NCBI RefSeq assembly: GCF_901709675.1
Contig: NC_051094.1
Location: 12,146,501-12,210,500 of the forward strand
Direction of reading: 5' to 3'
DNA from: Syngnathus acus
Lineage: Eukaryota; Chordata; Actinopteri; Syngnathiformes; Syngnathidae
DNA: 64,000 nucleotides
Shown here: piece by piece, positions 34,201-46,010 of the stretch
How positions within the stretch are numbered: the first letter of the stretch is position 1
How the letters are laid out: every line of letters begins with the position of its first letter
Notes under the pieces: model-generated
The model's input: the letters and a program-made list of their open reading frames with translations, nothing else
The model's database searches: none
Told to the model about the DNA's origin: nothing
Made by a program: the position numbers and the translations under genes

Positions 34201-36073
34201 GTCCATTTATAAACAGCAAAGAAAAATCAGACAGCGATATGGTAGTGTGATATATCGTTGCTGGTGACAGATTGGTTGACAACACTCTGCCACCTTTGTT
34301 GCACGGCCTCCACTTTTCCCCAGGAGTTGCCGGCTCAGCTGGGCTAAACTTAACTCTGGGCCCAGCCTGAATTTTGGACGTTCATTACCACACCCTTCCT
34401 TGTCATTGCCGCCGCCGCCTTCTTCCCAAACACATGCGCTTCTGTGCTCGCAGCCAAAGCAAAGAAGCAGCTGCCAACTTGCTGTTGCTGGCTAATGGGG
34501 AGTCTTGACACGTACAGAGCCAAAGAGAAGAACATGCCATGTCAAATGTAAGAGTGAATTCTAAATAGAGGCCGTCTATAAATACATTGGATCTGCACCA
34601 ACTAGGAGACCAGTGGGACCATCCAAAAATATACTGTATTGTTATTGAATGGGATTGCAAACTCTGGCTGGGTGATGGTGAGGGTGTGAATATGGAGAGA
34701 GGGCATGTGGTTTCTTGTGAGCCATGCAAACAAGGTGAGCAGTTTTCTCAGAAGTGAATAAAAAAACATTGCAACCTACCTCTTACGAAAAAAAAAAAGA
34801 GCCATGATTCTTTCACTTTTCAACAGGTATACTGGAAACATTTATACTTCAATAATTTTTTTGCTGGAAAAAAAAAAGCTCTAGAAGACAGTGTGTTTAC
34901 ACATCCCAGAGTTGTTATCAGGAGATAGAGAGAAATTCATCCAAATGTGCCAACATATATCTTGGCTCGTACACTAACATTCAACTGTTCAGTAGTTGAG
35001 TAACTGTAGAATGATGGATGTTTGGAGGTTTTTAAAATGGATGAAGCAATATAAAATTTGTTAGCCCAATTGTCCCCTATCGCCTTCTGGGAGTTTCTAG
35101 TATGCTCGGTATTTCATCTGTATTTTCAATTCCAAACCGTACACTTCCATCACTCCTACATTGTACTTTGGCAGTCTCAAATATACTGCTCGTGTGGCCT
35201 TCATACTTAACCTTCACAGTAACCGTGACAACTGGAAAAAGTTCAACATATGTACAGATGACGAGCCTTCATCTTTCACACTGACCTGAAAACGCTTTAG
35301 CGTGCATATGCCAGTACTGTACTCGTAAAGAAATACTACACACATGCGCGCCAGCTGCATGTCCTCACCCTGTGATATGTGTGACATTTCAATGAAGACT
35401 TTGGTAAGTAATGTGCCTTCACTGGCTGCAGAAGCGCTGCAGTAAATCTTTCCAAGAGGTGCACAAATGCTATTACAGCACTGTCTTCGGCCATTGTTGC
35501 TTTGTTGGTGACACTTATTATGCACGAACTGCATCAGTGACATGAATGATGATGTTCACTTGGTAAAAGACCAAATGATTGAAAAAAAGTCCTCTGACTA
35601 TATTTTCTTTAAATCTCTTGTTAAAATACTTTGATGCTCAATAGCTAGATGTCAAAAACCCTCAACAATTTAAAATGATTCTCAGATGTCTTAATAACAG
35701 GATGAGTGTGGCACACTTTTGTTCAAATACCCCAAAGTTAAAGAATTAATTTAGACATTGGGGTGGATTTACTAAGATCCCAAACATTTGGCACAACTGC
35801 GTGTTCACTCACTCTAACAGATTGCGACAACAGCAGGTGTAAAAGTGGTGGAGACAAGAGGGTATTGTGCTTCACGTTTTTGTGGGTTTTTTCCACAATT
35901 GAACATTTACGAGCAAGAATGTAGCTCAGCAATGGAATTTGGAAGTTTTAGTGCAAGTAGCTCGGAAACGTATCACTGAATTATTGAAAAATCTATTGCT
36001 ATTCGCTATGATAATTTTAGGAAAGCTCGAAACAGCATACAATTTAAACATTTCTGGATTATTATTTTATTGC
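28249..36073. other. Intergenic DNA, second part of the rflna-ccdc92 gap
   Basis: No supported gene. It contains a TA microsatellite (31634-31652), A/T runs and scattered non-homologous open frames. No transposon relic was confidently identified between about 28.3 and 36.0 kb, which makes it the least repeat-marked stretch of the gap. Confidence 0.55.
31634..31652 (+). repeat. (TA)n microsatellite
   Basis: About nine TA units. Confidence 0.85.
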
Positions 36074-36374
36074 GGGGGCGACACGGTGGGGCACTGGTTA
36101 GCACGTCTGCAGGTCCGATTCGAACTCCTGAAGTTTGCATGTTCTCCCCGTGCCTGCGTGGGTTATCTCCGGCCACTCCTGTTTCCTCCCACATTCCAAA
36201 AACATGTATGGTAGGCCGATTGAGCACTCCAAATTGCCCGTAGGTGTGAGTGCGAGTGTGGTTGTTTGCGTCTGTATGCCCTGGCAACTGGTTCAGGATG
36301 TTCCCCGTCTACTGCCCGATGACTGTTGGGATAGGCTCCAACGATCCCTGTGGGGACAAGTGGTATGGATATTT
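36074..36374 (+). mobile_element. tRNA-derived SINE, nearly full length
   Basis: The head GGCGACACGGTGGGGCACTG is followed by an A-box-like TGGTTAGCACG (about 36095-36105) and a B-box GATTCGAACTCC (36117-36128). The body runs GTTTGCATGTTCTCCCCGTG, then CTGCGTGGGTTATCTCCGG, GTTTCCTCCCACATTCCAAA, AAATTGCCCGTAGGTGTGAG, and GATAGGCTCCAACGATCCC. This is the best preserved SINE copy in the window. An AAT microsatellite (36413-36435) follows 40 bases later. Confidence 0.85.
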
Positions 36375-36412
36375 TGTTGCGTTTATTCTGAATCTAAACT
36401 CATTTTCTCATT

Positions 36413-36435
36413 TAATAATAATAATAATAATAATA
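36413..36435 (+). repeat. (AAT)n microsatellite
   Basis: About seven units, downstream of the SINE. Confidence 0.9.
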
Positions 36436-36863
36436 GAAACTTGACCTGCTAAAAAAAATTTTTTTTTTTTACTTAGTGTTAAAAATATGTTTTGGGATGC
36501 ATAAAGCCATTCTGATTAAAATTAGGAGTTCATCTAGTATAATGACTGAGTAATGTAAAACGTCCCATGGTATAGTACATTATTATGCACTCTCTGGGGG
36601 TGGCGAGTAACATTACACAGAAATTTTGACTCAGCCCTTGTTTTAGATTTTATTAGATTATGCAGGCAAAAGGAATATTCCCACTCACGTCACGTAATCC
36701 CATTTCCACGCGTTTTAGTGTTAACATCGGCGCCTAATATTCCCTCCTGCAGATTTAAGTAGTCATGTCATTTCTTTTCTATGAATATGAGACGCTTTTA
36801 TATTTAAAAAACATTGACTGAGCTCCCGGTGAGAACACCCTCGCCTTCCTCTGTCAACAAGGT

Positions 36864-37166
36864 TTGTCCGGTTCAACCATGAGAACGGACGTCCGCTGGA
36901 CGAGTCAGGCGGTGGTCATGGAGGGGCTCGATTACTCGACTTGCACTAAGAAGAAGAAGCTGGGCTACCTGGAATCTTCTGTGATGTTATTCCCCTCTAG
37001 TGGGTGTCTGAGAACTGGAGAGCGATTGAAAAAACAGGCAGCTGTGCAAACATCGATTCCAGCAGGTTTGAAACAGATGTTGAAGGCTCGATTGTGCATG
37101 AGCGATGAGAGCCACAGAAGGAGACTTTATCTTTGCTACTTGATGCTCACTAGCCTGATTCAATAG
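36864..37166 (+). other. Open frame of unknown status, 100 codons
   Basis: A frame containing a well-placed internal start (AACCATGAGAACGG, 36879) encodes MRTDVRWTSQAVVMEGLDYS followed by CTKKKKLGYLE. The first 130 bases are GC-richer than the surroundings. I recognise no family, and no matching splice partners were found. It may be chance. Confidence 0.15.
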
Positions 37167-40100
37167 TCTCTCAGAGTACCAAAGCTAATTTAATATAGGA
37201 ATTGGGAGAATCTCAGATTGTCCCTTGTTGGGTATTTTAATTCCTCAAGAAGATGATCGACCTTACAAGCAAAGGTTACATTCTACAGCATATTTTTAAA
37301 GTGAATAGGATGAGCCCAGGTGCAATCAAATATCCATGCAGTCAGAAAGAATTGGGGCATTTTCCTTGTACTGATTGCCAGATTAACTGTGACCACCACG
37401 GTGAACGTTTTTCCTTTAATCATTCCCACGCATGTTCCGAGGATTGAGAAAATTACTGTCATAAGTGGTACACAGAAATATTTTGTCCTCATGTTAAAGT
37501 AAACACAGGGGGAACTCACCCTCGTTTGCTTTTCCAGTCAAAAAACAAATACAGCAACCTGTCCGTGATGAAATCATGGTGAAATTGCAAATGATATTTT
37601 TATACGGAACAAAGGATTTTTGTTATTGTTGTAAATCGACATGAAAACCAAAATAATAGTCAGAGGAGCGTCACATCCTCTCTTCCTGCATTTTCCTTTT
37701 TTGTTTCAAGCCTCTCATTTCCTCATGGCCATTAATTAGCGCACGCTTATAGGAACCATATGACCTAACAGATTTGAGGCATGCTTTAGTGTCTCCATTG
37801 GGGTTCTCGAGCAGAAACAAGAAAGCATTCCTCTACCCCTGGGCCAAAACTGACAGGGCTTGAAGAGTGGCAGGACAGCTGGGCTCTGCCTTGTGGACGC
37901 ACGTTCACAAACAGCAGCTCGCCGTCCTTTTGTCTTCTTTTTTTTCCCAGGCACAGAATGTGGTGTCCCACTCACACGGGCTAATCGTTTGACAATATTC
38001 AGTGTCTTTATCTAAAATAGTTTCTCCAAACTTTTTCAGATGTGATACTGTCTCACCTTACTCGTTCGCCTGCTGTCAACTCCTTCCAGACATTCTGGGG
38101 TTCCATCTCAAGTTCTGCACTTCAAGGAAATTTGCCTGATTAGTGTCACAGAGCCTGCTGGATGACATGCCTGACATTTTCTTCCCCTTCATCCCCTGTG
38201 CAGCTCAACCCTTGTGGTCTTCCATCATATACTGTACACATACAGGATTTGTCACGCATGGCTTGCACTCTTTTGGCACCGACAAGGAGCAATACAAATG
38301 CAGCTCCTCAAAGACTAGCGATATTATGTTCACGACTCGACTCGTAAACAACTCCACTGCCTTTTATTCTGCGACTGCACTTGCGCTTTGATTTTACCGA
38401 TGTTATGCTTACCTGTCAAGCACATCGCAGACGTAATAATGCAAATGATAGTCTTGATTATGTCGAATTTTTACTGGATTAGGTCATTCTCCATTAACAA
38501 AGCTAGATGATTATCAAACACAAGAAAAAGAAAACCATCGAGGAACTTATTATTAAGAATGGTAGACTCTCATCATCATGAACAAGGAAGCAGCCTTCTA
38601 ACAAACTGGAGCTAAAAAAATAAAATAAAATGGGACTCCCCAAAAATTTCTCTTTATATTAGGGGAATTTATTTGTCTTTTTAGTGAATATATGAGTCAA
38701 TAATGTAAAAACGTTAATGGCAAGCCCTGCGGAAAGCTGTTGAAATGTCTGCTGCTTTTGTTTGACAGTTCAAACTTGGCGGTGGTCTGCACGCTCCACT
38801 CTTTACTGCACTTGGTTACCCATACCACGAATGAAGCTCTTTTCTTTTCCTAATAAGATAATTTCTTGGCACAGGCTGAATGTGGTTACACTTTCGTATA
38901 GGCCACCTTTGGGGCCCAGCTTTTGGTATTTGAAAATACCACAAACCATGGGAATTAACTTTAAATGATTGAGCCAGTACCATTTGATTTGGTTTGCAAA
39001 CTATTACGGACAGTTCTCCTTTTTCGTACTTTTTGGTGCAGTGTGATTCAATTTACAACCTTCCATATGTTCTTGATTAAGGTTAATTGAAGTTCAAACT
39101 GTGTGTTTGACACAAATTTAAGATTTATATTAATTCTCTCACCTTCTCTGTTTGTAGCTTTGCTGGTGTTTTGTTGGTAGTGGTTGTTATCATAATGATG
39201 ACTTCATTCACCTTGTGACGCTATGAATATTGTCCACTATCATGCTATTGAAATAAAGGTGAGTATTAACAACCAGGGCAGCTAGGTCCCTAAAGTAAAC
39301 TTCAGTATTTGAGCTCACCACCACCAGGCATGCTAAAAAAGTCTTTGTGGTGGATTTAGAATTTTGCTTCCAAAAAGATTATACCCGATTGAAGATCACT
39401 GCATAGAACTGGTACAAAGAACAAAGATAGAGAACTATGTAGAGCTCAGTTGCACTGTTTTGGGGAATCGCTAAAACGGTGCCTCCGCTTTGGTTTGGCC
39501 TGAGTCCCCCCGCAACATCGTCTGTATCAGTGGAGAAGTTGCAGGTTACTTAGTTTTAATTACTTGGCCCAATTCCAACACAGCATGCAGTTTTCTAGCT
39601 AGGATGCCACAAATTACAAATTCCTTCTCCGGTTTCTCCTGCCTGCGGTTTATCTCCACTGTCGAGGAGGGCGCCAATTTTCTCCACTGCAGTTTAGATA
39701 CAAATGATAGCTTTCTGAAAGTCTCTTACAATATTGTTAGTTTGTGTGGCACAGGGGCCAATCCAAATTACAACTGAATGTGCTTACAGGATCACAATCA
39801 GTGTTTATCTGAACATTTCTGAAATAGAGAGCAATGGGCAAGCGGAGATAACATGGAATTTCACACTATATCAAGACAGATTTATTAAACGCTGTTATGT
39901 CAGCATAATTTAGGCAGCTACCACGGTACATCCAATTTGCACTAGCTGCACAGAGCACAATCAGAGGAACAAGTCAAAGGAAAGCCCAATCCCCCAACTC
40001 TTCCTTTCTGTGCAATGCTCACATTGAATGTCGGCAGCCTCACACTGAAAAAATATCTAGACTAGTCTGTTCCTGCTTTGTTTCCTATCCCTCCCCGTGT

Positions 40101-41540
40101 GAACCTTCACTGACTCTGATGTCCTTGTCATTGTCTTTGGTGCTTAAACCCTGTAGCGAGCACAATAAACACCTCATGGATGGGCCCAGACATTGAGGAG
40201 GTTGTGCTTCCTGTCAGAATGAGGCATTGTAAAGAATGACCAGACAGGAAAGGTGACTGAAAACTTAAGTAGAGGAGACAGAAGGAATGTAAATTATGAA
40301 AACTGAGATAAAAGGCATCAAAAGGCAAAGGCCTGATTATCAGATGTCTCTTGGTGATTATCCTGGGGTCGGGGAGTGTGATGAGTTTTTTTTTTTTTTT
40401 CTTCCCTGATCTGCTTAAAAAAGTCTTGGGGTCACAAAATATAGTTACCACATTAGCTAACAATTAGCCTGTCTTCTACTATTTATATTTCCTCTCCTAC
40501 TCTTCTTTTTAGCCGTCTGGAAGGCCTGAGGCACCATGCTGTGTCCTCACATGGCTGTTTTGGTATTGTGGCAGACAACTGTCATAGTAGACTCAAAATT
40601 CTCATTGGAGACATCTTGAATGACGATGTGTGCTGTGCTGTCATCTCGAGTCCACCACACACTACTGGACACTCCAGACAATACAAAATTCACACTAGTT
40701 ACAATGCAGTGCTATTGAGCATATTTTGTGTTGATGCCTGGTCATATTTCACAACAGTGTGGTATATGATGTGATGCAATGTAAAAGATAAGCTGTTGCG
40801 CTATTATATAAACAGTTATTCAGTGTTTAGAGTGTACTTTATATGGCCTAACATATTTAACCATGGGGAGGTGTCTATAGCAGTCTGTAGTCTACTTGCA
40901 AAAAACTTAAATACTGTTTTTTGTCATTCAAGCATGACGGATGTTGAAGATGTCCTCACAAATTCACCTACCTGACATCTCTGCATTCTTTTACGATACG
41001 TTTATTTATAGACGGATAAGGATCACTGTGATCACAGCACATGCTTTTCAGGATTTACGATGCTATGTCTATGCTGGACTGTATGTTGCCTCCCTTTCGT
41101 CGCAGAAATTTGGCTGTACGCATCCATAAGATTCCTTGGCTAAGCCAGCAAAGCAGGGAAACCCCAGCACCGAAATAAAGCAGTCAGCAGTCTGAGGTCA
41201 GGCAAGCTCATATCAGCTCTTCGGTTCCTGCCAAGAGATGAGGTCCAGGCGAATGACAGGCCTGGTGTGGAGAGAGCTCATTTCAGTATCGTAGAAACCA
41301 TTGCGCATGCGTGTGCATGTGTGCACGTGAGCGTGTGTGCGTTTGAATGGCAGCAAGTCAGTTCCAGCTGTTGGGCTCTTCATAGGCTATTAGCTCTAAT
41401 CAGCTCACTGAGCACTGTGGGTGTTCCAAGATACTTCCACACACTAGCACTCTACAGGATAGCACACGACAAAAGGTTTTACCTTGAACAGCAAGCAATA
41501 TTGATATGTATTAACTTCCTGTGGTAGAGGAAATGGAGTT

Positions 41541-41542
<2 letters not shown>

Positions 41543-41574
<32 letters not shown>
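41543..41574 (+). repeat. (GT)n microsatellite
   Basis: Sixteen GT units. Confidence 0.95.
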
Positions 41575-41578
<4 letters not shown>

Positions 41579-41839
41579 AGTTGTTTGCAGCCTGGTCTGA
41601 ACAGGCTATCCAGTCTTAGGCTCTTGCTGTGTTCAAGCTTCAGCATGTGTTGCACACATGTTTCCAGGCCTGTGAATCAGTCTTTGTGTGGAGTTGCATC
41701 TTTTACAGCAGTTAGTGTATTTCCTCCTATTACAAACCTGCCTGAATGAAAGCATTTTGAGCCCTTTATGAGTCCATATGTACGCTAACAAAGCTTTTAT
41801 AAGAAAACAGGTTGGGACTCCTCACATATGCACACATGT

Positions 41840-41925
41840 GCGTGCACACACGAGCACACACACAACACACAAAGGGCACGCATGCATGTATGCACACACG
41901 TGCAAAGGCACACACAGGGCTCTGA
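41840..41925 (+). repeat. CA-rich degenerate simple repeat
   Basis: Alternating CACA/TGCA/CACG units. An accidental 168-codon minus-strand frame crosses it. Confidence 0.8.
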
Positions 41926-42533
41926 TCCCCTACCAACTTGGACAGTGAATGATCCCTGTGGGCCGTTGGGTGATTGTATTGTAAGCTGGCCATGACACTT
42001 CTCATTCCCTCTGTGTGTGGGCCCATCCAGCCTGTTGAGGCTTCCCCAACAGACATGAACCACTGCTGCTCTGCAACAGCTGCCCAGAAAAGCTGGAGAT
42101 GAGGAATTCCACTTCCACTCCAGAAAATCATGAGTGAGATGTGTACATTGTAAAATGAGAAAAAATATCTTATGATCATGTTGATTCTGTGTTTAATACC
42201 ACCACAGTTTTTTGTTGTCTTTTTCTTAAAGCATCCAAAATAAAAAATCTTTCTTCGGCACCATGATAACATAATGGGTCGCTGATCCCCAAGAATTATG
42301 ATAGCCTTGCGAGTGGATTTGTCCTGAAACGGGTCAAAGCAAATAACAAATAAACATCTTTAACCGACATGCTGGCAATCTTTGGGGAGGTTGACGCTCC
42401 CATCACAGACAATGTATAAACATTGAAATGACTGGTAAGGATCAAGTCCTCTTCTCAAGTTTGAGAGAAGTTGAGAATAGTACAGAGAAAGTAGGTGTAG
42501 TTTTAGATAATAAGTTATAGTAATGATTAAGAA

Positions 42534-42896
42534 TGGGCAAGTACTGATGCTCGGTATATCAGGAAATGTTGGCCTTTTTTTTAAAGGTATCTAGTACTCA
42601 TGGATGCGGCCAATACCAGTCACCGATACGTAAGGTGATTTAAAAATAAAATTACATAAAGTACTCCTCGGCAGTAGTTGGTGCTGCTATACTGCGGCAG
42701 ATTGACACATCGGTGGGTGAGTCATCATCGGCATTAGAACAAAAGGGCTTTGTTCGCTATGTTCTAGTCATTGCAGTTAATTAAATTTTATACGTGAAAG
42801 GTAGAGGGTTATTGGTACTCTGTATCAATGAGAACACAGAGTGATTACTCGTATACTGGTATAAGTCTGAAAAACAGTGATATCCAACATCCCTTG
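42534..42896. repeat. Dispersed repeat with GTACTGATGCTCGGTAT start
   Basis: The start GGGCAAGTACTGATGCTCGG, the middle GTACTCATGGATGCGGCCAA and the end TACTCGTATACTGGTATAAG...ATCCAACATCCC agree with a dispersed, probably DNA-transposon-derived, fish repeat known to me only by its sequence pattern. Confidence 0.55.
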
Positions 42897-45024
42897 TGAT
42901 AATAGCATAATTCACATATAGTGTAGCACAGAGACTGCATTATAGTGCTCGAGTGTACTTTTTGCAGCGAAATTGATTTCATTTTTTTAAAAATCTATTG
43001 ATGCCATCAATTTAGGCTTGGCATTAACTTTTTTCTTTGCTCACCAGCCACTGTGGCTAATTTTACTCCAGACACCCTGTATTTTCACGAGCCAGAATTT
43101 TTGGGATAATTAATAGTGGTGGTACTACTTAATTTCACCAACCAATCAATGGACCACATTTATAGAGAGTAATCCATACAGATGGTGGATAAAGGTTGAT
43201 CTGTTGCACCCGCCAAAGTGGCTAAAGTTGAGGTGTGACCTTTCACAGCTAAAATGTATCTGCACTGCGTGGGTGTTGGTGGGTGTTAATGTCATGCCCT
43301 GCTGTCGCCCTGAAGTCATGTGCACAATTGATCGAGAAATTGGACGAGCACACAATAAAGAAGAGGAAGTGCAGTGCAGTCAGTCTTGCCCAAGGCATGT
43401 TAAGAGGTTGAGGTCTTGCTCAAAAACAAACTCGAATTTCTCCAACCTCAGCTCCCAATTTCCATGCTTGGTCTACAATGTAGAGGTAGTCCTTTTTCAA
43501 GTAAGTGCACTAGTTAGACTGTTAATGGGCAGCGGACTGCCTTCAGCAGCAAACAACGTCCACAACATGAGAGCCTCGTCTCACATCGCCTACTTCTCTT
43601 CACATAAACATGCTGTTCCCGCTGACTCACCCTAAGCGCCCCTCACACATCTACACACTCTCACAAATAAACGTAGACACAAGTCATGCGCACACAGACA
43701 CTTGGCCAGGGTGCAGCTCAGCACATTCTTGCGGGGCTTGTTGACACCCCGACAGGCAGGATCTATGAGGACTTTCTGGCGAGGGGAGCATTTGGTTATT
43801 CCAACAAATAGTCCATCGCTCACAGCCACAGAGCAAACAAAGAATCAGACAAGTTTGTCTGTGGCACCACAGGCAACATTGGGGGCTCTCAACTTGTGTG
43901 ATTATTTCTCTGAATCAAAACTCTTCATTTCATATTAAGTCATAAAATTCTCTTCAGACAGACAAAATTAGCCCAAAGCTGTCATACAAATGAGAACATC
44001 AATTCCACCTAATCAAATGCAACTGTTAAATGCAAGACATTTTAGGATTATCATTGGGGTGTGCCGCATTGGAATGCACTTATTATGCAGATATGTTAAT
44101 AACGGGGTGTAAATAAAAATGCTTCCAGAAAAGAGACTCAAAGTACATGACTACCCAAATACAGAACCAACTTAGTGTCGCTGATATCGATACTGGCACG
44201 GATACTTTAGAATTATAAAGGTAGCTGCATAGATTTGCCAATTACCCTTTTTGTGACATTTTCCTTTTAATTATTGAACTGCTATGACATAACCAGATTG
44301 TTGGATCATATAAAATTCTACCTTTTCCTCACGCCATGTCAATGTCTGGATCTTTTTTCTTAAATAAAGTGCACAAAATGATAAGCAGAAAACAAATCGT
44401 TTTTTCCAGGTATCGCTGAATAACTACAAGACAAAAATGTATTCCTTCAACTTTTCTGCCTTTTATTTTTGCTTAAAAAGATCAAGCAGTTCATAACAAA
44501 TCCAAAAGGATAGAAAACAATTTTTCCAAATTGCCCATCTGTAACAGAGGGATTTGTGTCCTTTGTGACAGTCGCTGGTTTAGGCAGGAAAAAAGTTCCA
44601 AATTGAATCTGCCTGACTGCTTTCACTACACCTTTTGTCCTAACATGCAATGTGCCAATTATCTTGTGCTCTTTTCTGCTATCATAAATAGACTTTCGTA
44701 TGCCCGAGGCTCCCTTTCAGGATTTTTTAATGATCATAGGATAGGATGTCTATTCGAATGTGGGGCACAGGACTGCTAATGCTAAACACATGCGCCGTGA
44801 GCTTTACAGTGAAGACAGCTCGTCTTTTAAGTGATAATCATTTAAATGCGCCTCTGCTTCTCGCAACATGTGCCTTACATGTGAGTGAGCCTGCACGACA
44901 AGTGTAAAACGTTGGAACACTTTCAAAGCCACAACTACGTGTGTGTTTTATTTCTTGGGAATAAAGAGAATCGCACCGAACTTCATTTATCTCATCCTTA
45001 TTATTGACAGTTTTCCTCCACATC

Positions 45025-45064
45025 GTGTGTGTCTGTGTGTGTGTGCATGTGTGTGTGTGTGCGC
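45025..45064 (+). repeat. GT-rich simple repeat
   Basis: Interrupted (GT)n. Confidence 0.85.
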
Positions 45065-45692
45065 AGCCCACTTGTTCTTGGCACACTGAGCACTGGCTGG
45101 AACATGACTCAGACGCCACTGGAGCAGGGTGCGTCACTCCTTGCCAACTGCACATATTTTCAAAGTCAAGATTTGCAAAGGCTCATCAGTTATCCTTGTT
45201 TGTAAGATGATGGTGATAAAAAAAAAAAAAAAGTCAAAAGTGCTGGAGCACTACTGGCAATGTTTAAATCACTATTATTTTGCGTCAAGTAAATGAAAAG
45301 GAGAGAGCTCAGAAGGCCATTGGGCTGATTCTCGGCCCGGGTTGTGCCTAATTCTCCACTTCCTACGCAGTTTTCCTGCCTTTGAAGCCGGCGGCCTTTC
45401 TTTGCAGCAGCTAGACAGGATGTCCCACATCCTGTAAGAGACAAGAAGGCGTGCATTCTACGCAGTTCCATGGGTGACTTACAGTACAGGTAACAAATGC
45501 AAGTCCTGGAGGGCAGATCTGGCATGTCACATTAATTTTAAAGGGGGAGTTTACTCTTAATGATTTTTTGCAAGAAAACATTATACGTACTACATGTAAG
45601 CAACAATAATAAAAATGGACTGGGTAAAGTACTGAACCCAAATGTCCTAGAAGCATTGTACATTAACTTCTTGATGTAGGAAAGATCTACAG

Positions 45693-46010
45693 CAGGGCTG
45701 TCAAACTCATTTTTATCGCGGGCCGCATCATAGTCATTGTTTTTTTTCGGAGGGCCATTGTGACTGTCAGCGTCTTCCTTATACAGTATGGGCTACACAA
45801 CAAACTGATGAATAACTAGTTTTGGAATCAGAGACGAGTAAAAACTGTTCAAATATTTTAAAAAGATGAATGGTAATAAAAATTGGAGAAAAGACTATTT
45901 GTAATTTTAGTATTGACACATGAAGTTGATGCACAATTTGTCTTTGCGTGCCACATAAAATGATGTGGCGGGCTGTATCTGACCCCCGGGCCTTGTGTTT
46001 GACACCTATG
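45693..46010. mobile_element. hAT-type MITE, 318 bp
   Basis: The left end is CAGGGCTGTCAAACTCATTT and the right end is GGGCCTTGTGTTTGACACCT; inverted, the right end shares GTGTCAAAC with the left. Internal GCGGGCCGCATC and ATGTGGCGGGCTGTATCTGA are typical of this common MITE. The flanks ATCTACAG and ACCTATAG match at six of eight bases, consistent with a decayed 8 bp target duplication. No transposase sequence remains. Confidence 0.75.

Larger units (their letters stand above)
36436..45692. other. Intergenic DNA, third part of the rflna-ccdc92 gap
   Basis: No supported gene. It holds TG/CA-rich tracts (41303-41345, 41543-41574, 41840-41925, 45025-45064), a T run at 40386-40400, a dispersed repeat (42534-42896) with a related fragment near 44155-44215, and otherwise unique-looking AT-rich DNA. 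Confidence 0.55.

Noticed and set aside
36095-36128. tRNA-gene-like A and B boxes
   Set aside because: The boxes belong to a tRNA-derived SINE; the sequence does not fold as a complete tRNA and continues into the SINE body.
39490-39777. 95-codon + strand frame with a clean start and stop
   Set aside because: No homology, no flanking splice sites that make sense and no composition change; treated as chance.
41766-42272. 168-codon minus-strand frame rich in Cys, His and Val
   Set aside because: Its Cys/Val/His pattern comes from a CA/TG-rich simple repeat; it is not a zinc-finger protein.
43204-43635. 143-codon + strand frame
   Set aside because: No recognisable domain, no splice context and typical intergenic composition.
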